In this document: in pieces, positions 58,443-64,000 of the stretch
How the letters are laid out: every line of letters begins with the position of its first letter
Numbering within the stretch: the first letter of the stretch is position 1
Assembly (NCBI RefSeq): GCF_023715325.1
Contig: NZ_JAMBNX010000001.1
Span: forward strand, 248,001-312,000
Length of the DNA stretch: 64,000 bases
Reading direction: 5' to 3'
Origin: Agromyces mediolanus
GTDB taxonomy: Bacteria; Actinomycetota; Actinomycetes; Actinomycetales; Microbacteriaceae
Made by a program: the position numbers and the translations under genes
Notes under the pieces: generated by a model
The model's database searches: none
What the model saw: the letters and a program-made list of their open reading frames with translations, nothing else
What the model was told of the DNA's origin: nothing

Positions 58443-59117
58443 TCAGCCGGCCCGCTGCTCGCGACGCACCATCTCCCCGATCCAGATCGGTGCGTACGGC
58501 GAGGTGCAGTTCGGCGGGGTGGGGTAGTCCTTCAGCACCTCGAGGCGCTCGCCGATGTCGAGCGCTCGGGCGCGGAGCTCCGGGCGGCGGATGCCGATGG
58601 TCGCCAGGCAGGTGTTCATCTCCCACTGCAGGCGATCGGGGGCGTCCTTCATCTCGGCCTCGATCGTGTCGAGCAGGCCCGGAAGATCGAGCACCTCGGG
58701 TCGCTTGGCGACTGCGTCGGCGGTGAGCGCCCAACCCGCGCTCGCGACGACGGGGTCGGCGTCGGCGAGCCACGCCTTCCGCAGCTCCTCGGCGTGCGGA
58801 CCCTTCCTCACGACGTAGTTCACGAGCCAGTCGTGCACCTTCGGCGCCCGGGCCTCCCGCAGCATCTCGTCGAGCTCCGCCGGGGTGAACGCACGCGGCT
58901 TCGAGATCAGGATGGCGACGAGGCGCGCCGCCGTGTCGTCGGTGGCCCACAACCGGAGCGCGAGCTCGTGGTCGGACTTCAGCCGCTTGGCGACGCCGCG
59001 GAGCTTCGTCAGGTTCACGCCGTGGTCGTCGCCGTGCCGGGCGTTCACCTCGCGCATGCGCGGGTCCTCGAGCTCGGCCAGTTCGGCGAGCACCTCGTCG
59101 ACGGTGGTATCGGTCAT
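58443..59117 (-). CDS. AlkD-like DNA alkylation repair protein
   Basis: 224-residue all-helical HEAT-repeat protein: EDPRMREVNARHGDDHGVNLTKLRGVAKRLKSDHELALRLW, then repeated helices with KVHDWLVNYVVRKG and CLATIGIRRPELRARAL. This matches AlkD-family glycosylases that remove alkylated bases. ATG 59117 is used; the longer frame to 59285 would overlap tRNA-Ser. Confidence 0.85.
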   Translation of the reverse strand: MTDTTVDEVLAELAELEDPRMREVNARHGDDHGVNLTKLRGVAKRLKSDHELALRLWATDDTAARLVAILISKPRAFTPAELDEMLREARAPKVHDWLVNYVVRKGPHAEELRKAWLADADPVVASAGWALTADAVAKRPEVLDLPGLLDTIEAEMKDAPDRLQWEMNTCLATIGIRRPELRARALDIGERLEVLKDYPTPPNCTSPYAPIWIGEMVRREQRAG

Positions 59118-59181
59118 CGGAGCCCTCCGCTCGTTCGCGACCAGCCTAGGCGGGGTGGAGTCGGCCCGGGCGGGGTGGAAT

Positions 59182-59215
59182 GCAGAACGCCCGCCGTTGC
59201 GGGCGGGCGTTCTGC
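59182..59215 (-). terminator. Intrinsic terminator of tRNA-Ser
   Basis: Perfect hairpin with arms GCAGAACGCCCGCC / GGCGGGCGTTCTGC around GTTGC, located directly downstream of tRNA-Ser on the minus strand. Confidence 0.85.
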
Positions 59216-59221
59216 GTCTGG

Positions 59222-59306
59222 CGGAGGATGGGGGATTCGAACCCCCGAGGGCTTTCACCCAACACGCTTTCCAAGCGTGCGCCATAGGCCACTAGGCGAA
59301 TCCTCC
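59222..59306 (-). tRNA. tRNA-Ser (anticodon GGA)
   Basis: 85-nt type II tRNA: acceptor GGAGGAT/ATCCTCC, discriminator G, anticodon loop TTGGAAA (GGA, decoding TCC/TCT), long variable arm and T arm GGGGG-TTCGAAT-CCCCC. CCA is not encoded. The chromosomal location is beside the SRP RNA gene. Confidence 0.97.
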
Positions 59307-59313
59307 AGAGACC

Positions 59314-59393
59314 CCTCACGCACCCGCCAGAGCCCGGTTACCCTTGCTGCGTTTCCGCCCTGGGGGAGTTGGCCTGGATGGCGCCACGTGAGG
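59314..59393 (-). ncRNA. ffs: 4.5S signal recognition particle RNA
   Basis: On the minus strand the SRP domain IV core reads CCAGGGCGGAAACGCAGCAA, then GGGTAACCGGG, with the GGAA tetraloop and the asymmetric A-rich loop bound by Ffh. The ends pair as CCTCACG/CGTGAGG. This is the small actinobacterial SRP RNA, which guides membrane proteins. The true ends may extend several bases beyond the stem. Confidence 0.92.
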
Positions 59394-59468
59394 AGCCTCG
59401 GACAGTCTACCCGAGTGAACGGCTCCGGATGAACGCCGGCTCCCAGGCTCGACCAATAGGCTGGGTCC

Positions 59469-61655
59469 GTGGCGCACAGCATCTACATCTGCTCCGCCGA
59501 GGGGAACACGGGCAAGTCCACCGTCGCGCTCGGGACCCTCGACACGCTCATCCACCGCGCGACCCGGGTCGGCGTGTTCCGACCGGTCGCCCGCTCGACC
59601 GCCGAACGCGACTACGTGCTCGAACTGCTGCTCGGTCACGACGGGGTCGTCGACCTCGCCTACGACGACGCGATCGGCGTGGGTTACGACGACGTGCACG
59701 CCGACCCCGACGGGGCGCTCGCGACGATCGTGCAGCGCTTCAAGGCGATCGAGGCGCGCTGCGACACGGTGGTCATCCTGGGCTCCGACTACACCGATGT
59801 CGCGAGCCCGACGGAGCTCGCCTACAACGCGCGCATCGCGGCGAACCTCGGCGCGCCGGTGCTGCTCGTGCTCGGCGGCCGCGCCGGGCTCCAGGGCGCC
59901 GAGCGCATCGGTCACGCCGACCACGCCGTGGGCGACGAGGCGCGAACCGCGCCCGAGCTCGCCCAGCTCGCCGAGCTCGCCGTCGAGGAGCTCGAGCGCG
60001 AACACGCGAGCCTGCTCGGCATCGTCGTGAATCGCGCCGACCCGGCCGAGCTCGACGCGATCGTCGCCGAGGTGCGCACCGCCGTGCAGCGCGGTCCCGG
60101 CCGGCACGGCCGGCCCGCGGCATCCGTCGCCGGCGAGGCGCCGACCGCGGTGTGGGCCATCCCCGAGGACCGCTACCTCGTCGCCCCGTCGATGCGCACC
60201 GTGATGGAGGCGGTCGGCGGCGAGCTGTACGTCGGCGACCCCGACCTGCTCGACCGCGAGGCGCTCGGCGTCGTGATCGCGGCGATGTCGATGGAGAACG
60301 TGCTCAACTGGCTGACCGAGGGCGCGGTCGTGATCGTGCCGGGTGACCGCAGCGAGGTCCTGCTCGGCGTGCTCACCGCGCACTCGAGCCAGGCGTTCCC
60401 GTCGATCTCGGGCATCGTGCTGAACGGGGGCTTCCCCCTCGCCGAGCAGGTCGAGCGCCTCGTGCAGGGGCTGAAGGCCGGGCTGCCGATCATCCGCACG
60501 CCGATGTCGAGCTACGAGACGGCCCTCGCGATCACCCGAACGCGCGGCCGGCTCGCGGCCGAATCCCAGCGCAAGCGCGACACCGCGCTCGCGCTCTTCG
60601 AGAAGCACATCGACGCGGAGGCGCTGCTCGAGCTCCTCGACGTCGCCCGCACCGACGTCGTGACCCCGCTCATGTTCGAGTACGGGCTGCTCGAGCGAGC
60701 CCGTCGGGCGAAGAAGCACATCGTGCTCCCGGAGGGATACGACGATCGCATCCTCCGCGCCGCGGCGACGCTGCTCGCCCGCGAGGTCGCCGAGCTCACG
60801 ATCCTGGGCGAGGAGATCGAGATCCGCTCGCGTGCGATCGGGCTCGGCCTCGATCTCGCGCGCGCGACCGTGCTCTCGAACCACGACTTCGTCTACGTGA
60901 CGCGCTTCGCCGAGGAGTACCAGCGTCGTCGCGCGCACAAGGGGGTCACGCTCGAGCAGGCACGGGAGCGCGTGCAGGACGTCTCCTATTTCGGCACGAT
61001 GATGGTCGAGCTCGGCATGGCCGACGGGATGGTCTCGGGAGCGGCGCACACGACGGCGCACACCATCCGGCCCTCCTTCGAGATCGTGAAGACCCGGCCG
61101 AACGTCGACATCGTGTCGAGCGTGTTCCTGATGGCGCTCGCCGACCGGGTGCTCGTCTACGGCGACTGCGCGATCGTGCCCGACCCGACCGCGGCGCAGC
61201 TCGCCGACATCGCGATCTCCTCCGCTCGCACGGCGGAGCAATTCGGCATCGAGCCGCGGGTGGCCATGCTCTCGTACTCGACCGGTCTGTCGGGCGAGGG
61301 CGCCGACGTCGACAAGGTGCGCAAGGCGACCGAGCTCGTCCGGTTGCGGGAGCCCGCGCTCGCCGTGGAGGGACCGATCCAGTACGACGCCGCCGTCGAT
61401 GCGGCCGTGGCGCGTACGAAGCTGCCGGATTCGGAGGTCGCCGGCCGGGCCACGGTCTTCGTCTTCCCCGACCTGAACACCGGCAACAACACCTATAAGG
61501 CGGTGCAGCGCTCGGCCGGTGCCGTGGCGATCGGCCCGGTGCTCCAGGGGCTCAACAAGCCGGTGAACGACCTCTCCCGCGGCGCCACCGTGCAGGACAT
61601 CGTGAACACCGTCGCCATCACGGCGATCCAGGCGGCCGAGGGCGGCTCGCGATGA
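59469..61655 (+). CDS. pta: Phosphate acetyltransferase
   Basis: 728-residue long-form Pta converting acetyl-CoA and phosphate to acetyl phosphate. The N-terminal P-loop-like domain starts SIYICSAEGNTGKSTVALG, a DRTGG-type middle domain follows (~205-340), and the C-terminal catalytic PTA domain begins KKHIVLPEGYDDRILRAAA (~415). It includes DGMVSGAAHTTAHTIRPSF and VFVFPDLNTGNNTYKAVQR. The start is GTG 59469. The stop overlaps ackA by 4 bp. Confidence 0.97.
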   Translation: MAHSIYICSAEGNTGKSTVALGTLDTLIHRATRVGVFRPVARSTAERDYVLELLLGHDGVVDLAYDDAIGVGYDDVHADPDGALATIVQRFKAIEARCDTVVILGSDYTDVASPTELAYNARIAANLGAPVLLVLGGRAGLQGAERIGHADHAVGDEARTAPELAQLAELAVEELEREHASLLGIVVNRADPAELDAIVAEVRTAVQRGPGRHGRPAASVAGEAPTAVWAIPEDRYLVAPSMRTVMEAVGGELYVGDPDLLDREALGVVIAAMSMENVLNWLTEGAVVIVPGDRSEVLLGVLTAHSSQAFPSISGIVLNGGFPLAEQVERLVQGLKAGLPIIRTPMSSYETALAITRTRGRLAAESQRKRDTALALFEKHIDAEALLELLDVARTDVVTPLMFEYGLLERARRAKKHIVLPEGYDDRILRAAATLLAREVAELTILGEEIEIRSRAIGLGLDLARATVLSNHDFVYVTRFAEEYQRRRAHKGVTLEQARERVQDVSYFGTMMVELGMADGMVSGAAHTTAHTIRPSFEIVKTRPNVDIVSSVFLMALADRVLVYGDCAIVPDPTAAQLADIAISSARTAEQFGIEPRVAMLSYSTGLSGEGADVDKVRKATELVRLREPALAVEGPIQYDAAVDAAVARTKLPDSEVAGRATVFVFPDLNTGNNTYKAVQRSAGAVAIGPVLQGLNKPVNDLSRGATVQDIVNTVAITAIQAAEGGSR

Positions 61656-62875
61656 GCGTCGTGCTCGTCTGCAACACGGGATCGTCCTCGTTCAAGTACC
61701 AGCTCATCGACGTCGAACGCTCGGAGACGCTGGCGAGCGGCATCGTGGAGCGGATCGGTGACGGGGTGGGGCACGCCCAGCACCGCCACGGCGGGCCGGA
61801 GAACTCGACGTTCGCCACGAACTGGGACGGCGCCTTCGAGGTGCCGGACCACTTCGCGGCGTTCGAGGTGATGCTCGAGGGGTTCGCCGCCCACGGCCCC
61901 TCGCTCGAGGCGTTCCCGCCGGCCGCGGTCGGGCACCGGGTGGTGCAGGGCGGCGCGCGCTTCTTCGAGCCGACGGTCATCACCGAGCTCGTGAAGATCA
62001 ACATCGACGAGTTGTCCTCGCTCGCGCCGCTGCACAACCCGGCGAACCTCGCGGGCATCGAGGCTGCGCAGCGCGCCTTCCCCGGCGTGCCCCACGTCGC
62101 GGTGTTCGACACCGCGTTCCATCAGACCATGCCGCCTGCGGCATACAGCTATGCCATCGACCGGGAGGTCGCGGCGAAGCACCGGATCCGGCGCTACGGC
62201 TTCCACGGCACCTCGCACCGCTACGTCTCGCGGGCGGCGGGCGAGTTCCTCGAGCGCCCGATCGAGGAGCTGCGCATGATCGTGCTGCACCTCGGCAACG
62301 GGGCGTCGGCCTGCGCCGTCGCCGGTGGACGCTCGGTGGAGACCAGCATGGGGATGACCCCGCTGGAGGGGCTCGTCATGGGCACCCGCTCGGGCGACCT
62401 CGACCCGGCGGTGCTGCTGCACCTGCAGCGCCGCGCCGGGTACTCGGTGGCGGAGGTCGATCAGCTGCTGAACCAGCGCAGCGGGGTGCTCGGGCTCGGC
62501 GGCCACTCGGACATGCGCGATCTCGTCGCGGCGGCCGAGGGCGGCGACGAGTCGGCCACGCTCGCGCTCGAGGTGTATGCGCATCGCGTGCGCGCCTACG
62601 TCGGGGCGTACGCCGCGCAGCTCGGCCGGGTCGACGCGATCGTGTTCACGGCCGGGGTGGGCGAGAACGCGGCGCTCGTGCGGGAGTGGTGCCTCGCGGG
62701 TCTCGAGGGCTTCGGGGTCGTCGTCGATCCCGAGCGGAATCGCACGGCCGCGCGCGGGGCGCGGCGCATCTCGGGCGACGAGTCGCGGGTCGAGGTGCTG
62801 GTGGTGCCGACGAACGAAGAGCTCGAGATCGCTCGGCAGACGGCGGCCGTGGTCGAGGGGCCGGCCACCGGCTGA
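61652..62875 (+). CDS. ackA: Acetate kinase
   Basis: 407-residue kinase making ATP and acetate from acetyl phosphate. VLVCNTGSSSFKYQLID (N-S-G-S-S-S variant), RRYGFHGTSHRYVSR, LHLGNGASACAV and MGMTPLEGLVMGTRSGDLDP are signature motifs, and FTAGVGENAALVRE is the C-terminal one. It works directly with Pta in overflow acetate metabolism. ATG 61652 is coupled to the pta stop. Confidence 0.97.
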   Translation: MSVVLVCNTGSSSFKYQLIDVERSETLASGIVERIGDGVGHAQHRHGGPENSTFATNWDGAFEVPDHFAAFEVMLEGFAAHGPSLEAFPPAAVGHRVVQGGARFFEPTVITELVKINIDELSSLAPLHNPANLAGIEAAQRAFPGVPHVAVFDTAFHQTMPPAAYSYAIDREVAAKHRIRRYGFHGTSHRYVSRAAGEFLERPIEELRMIVLHLGNGASACAVAGGRSVETSMGMTPLEGLVMGTRSGDLDPAVLLHLQRRAGYSVAEVDQLLNQRSGVLGLGGHSDMRDLVAAAEGGDESATLALEVYAHRVRAYVGAYAAQLGRVDAIVFTAGVGENAALVREWCLAGLEGFGVVVDPERNRTAARGARRISGDESRVEVLVVPTNEELEIARQTAAVVEGPATG

Positions 62876-62971
62876 CGCCGCGTCGGCCGGAGGAGGCGGT
62901 GGTCCGGCGCTCGCATCGCCAATTCAACAAGAGATGTTGCACAATGAGTCTTGTGTAACTACGCTGGCGAC

Positions 62972-63562
62972 ATGACCGACCACGACCGGCACGAGCCGAG
63001 CCGCATCGAGCTGCACGATCTCGGCCGCATGCGCGCCCTCGCGAACCCCGCCCGTATGCGCGTGCTCGGCCTGCTCCGCCTCGACGGGCCCGCGACGGTC
63101 GGCAGGCTCTCGGAACGGCTCGACGAGGCGCCGGGGTCGGTCAGCTACCACCTGCAGACCCTCGCCAAGCACGGCTTCGTCGAGGAGGCGCCCGAACTCG
63201 CGCGCGACCGTCGTGAGCGGTGGTGGCGTTCCGCGCACGACTACACCAGCTGGGATCCGCTGGAGTTCCGCGACGATCCGGCGACACGCGCCGGCCTCGA
63301 CGAGTTCCGACGGCAGGTGCTCGAGGGCTACCACCGCGAGCTGCTCGACGCGCTCGCCGCCGAACCCGCCCTCGAGGCCGACTGGGTCGAAGCATCCGAA
63401 TCAGCGGATGCCGCCGCCCACCTCACGGCCGCCGAGCTCCGCGAGCTCTCCGCCGAGCTCGCCGCCGTGCGCGAACGGTGGCGCGGGCGTGGTCGTGAAC
63501 GCCGCGACGGCACGCGCCCCGTGCGGTTCATCACCCACACCTTCGTGCGGAGCGAGCCGTGA
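62972..63562 (+). CDS. ArsR-type winged-helix regulator
   Basis: 196-residue regulator: ELHDLGRMRALANPARMRVLGLLRLDGPATVGRLSERLDEAPGSVSYHLQTLAKHGFVEEA is the ArsR HTH, followed by a ~110-residue helical effector region. It is coupled to an MFS transporter gene by a GTGA overlap, so it probably controls drug or metabolite export. ATG 62972 is used. The upstream sequence has an inverted TTGCACAA/TTGTGTAA pair near 62937-62958, a likely operator. Confidence 0.9.
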   Translation: MTDHDRHEPSRIELHDLGRMRALANPARMRVLGLLRLDGPATVGRLSERLDEAPGSVSYHLQTLAKHGFVEEAPELARDRRERWWRSAHDYTSWDPLEFRDDPATRAGLDEFRRQVLEGYHRELLDALAAEPALEADWVEASESADAAAHLTAAELRELSAELAAVRERWRGRGRERRDGTRPVRFITHTFVRSEP

Positions 63563-64000
63563 GCGCGGGCGGCGAGACCGAGGCACTCGGCTCCCTCGTG
63601 GCCGCCGCCCCGGCGCCGCCGCGGCGGACCCCGCTCTTCGCGACGTTCGCGGCCGCGCTCTTCTCCCTCGGCGGGAACGCGATCGCCCTCGTCGCGATCC
63701 CGATCATCGCGTTGCAGCAGACCGGTTCGCCGCTCGCGGCGGGCGTGGTCGGGGTGTTCGCGACCGTGCCGCTCGTCATCGGCGGTGCGTTCGGCGGCGT
63801 CCTCGTCGACCGCTTCGGCTACCGGGCGTCGAGCATCGCCGCCGACCTCGCCAGCGCGGTCACGGTGCTCGCGATCCCGATCCTGCACGCCACCGTCGGC
63901 CTGCACTTCGGCGCCCTGCTCGCCCTGGTCTTCCTCGGCGGCCTGCTCGACCCTCCCGGCGACACCGCGAAGACCGCGCTGACCCCAGATCTCGCCGCAC
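63559..64000 (+). CDS. MFS transporter, N-terminal part
   Basis: Incomplete at the window end. After a short Pro-rich cytoplasmic start come three to four hydrophobic helices (FATFAAALFSLGGNAIALVAIP onward) and the loop GGVLVDRFGYR, the MFS signature between helices 2 and 3. It is coupled to the ArsR regulator and is likely a drug efflux protein. The substrate is unknown. Confidence 0.9.
   Translation, partial: MSAGGETEALGSLVAAAPAPPRRTPLFATFAAALFSLGGNAIALVAIPIIALQQTGSPLAAGVVGVFATVPLVIGGAFGGVLVDRFGYRASSIAADLASAVTVLAIPILHATVGLHFGALLALVFLGGLLDPPGDTAKTALTPDLAA

Noticed and set aside
59316-61241. 641-residue open frame on the minus strand
   Set aside because: Antisense to pta; His/Arg-rich shadow that also overlaps the SRP RNA.

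Overview
The window is high-GC DNA from an actinobacterium, most likely of the Microbacteriaceae. The evidence is the GC-rich coding, the frequent GTG starts, the many 4-bp ATGA/GTGA gene overlaps, an actinobacterial small SRP RNA, and a type IV secretion gene set (SCO6880-type protein, DUF6112, DUF2637) typical of actinobacterial conjugative elements. It shows chromosome at both ends and one integrated mobile element of about 50 kb between them.

Left chromosome (1-2702): the end of galU, a RimJ-type acetyltransferase, a membrane-anchored hypothetical protein and tRNA-Ala(CGC). Right chromosome (about 52877-64000): a DcuC-like carrier overlapping a nucleoside hydrolase, a DUF899 protein, a GNAT protein, a GrpB protein, a divergent TetR/VOC pair, an AlkD-like protein, tRNA-Ser(GGA), 4.5S SRP RNA, pta-ackA, an ArsR-type regulator and the start of an MFS transporter.

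The element (about 2697-52876) is an integrative and conjugative element (ICE) inserted at the 3' end of tRNA-Ala. Its serine recombinase gene abuts the tRNA. An almost unbroken leftward operon (22505 to 2515) encodes ArdC, a primase-polymerase, a DUF2637 protein, ParB, a VirB8-like protein, a cell-wall hydrolase, two DUF6112 proteins, a VirB6/TrbL protein, SCO6880, the VirB4 ATPase, the TraG/VirD4 coupling protein, SSB and the recombinase. It faces a rightward operon of HTH regulator, ImmA peptidase, MAB_1171c-type membrane protein and alpha/beta hydrolase. Four regularly spaced palindromes lie between the two and look like the control switch. A MobF relaxase gene sits apart at 40301-43855.

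Cargo lies in blocks. The first is a restriction-modification operon (26047-31184). It is followed by a DUF262 restriction gene whose middle has been replaced by mercury (merR/merA) and cadmium/lead (cmtR-cadA-lspA, cadD) resistance genes. Next comes a cytosine methyltransferase locus encoded in two overlapping frames and broken by an IS110 element. After the relaxase come a CBASS operon (CapV, CD-NTase, Cap2) and an IetAS-like AAA/subtilase pair. The element is therefore both a metal-resistance and an anti-phage carrier.

The most unusual points are these. (1) The attachment core lies inside the recombinase reading frame, and in the predicted excised circle that frame runs on into the HTH gene at the far right end, so integration would exchange the recombinase C-terminus. 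(2) A gene-in-gene C5 methyltransferase can be reconstructed exactly by removing the IS at its 7-bp repeat. (3) The regulator/ImmA/membrane/hydrolase module has no function I can name.
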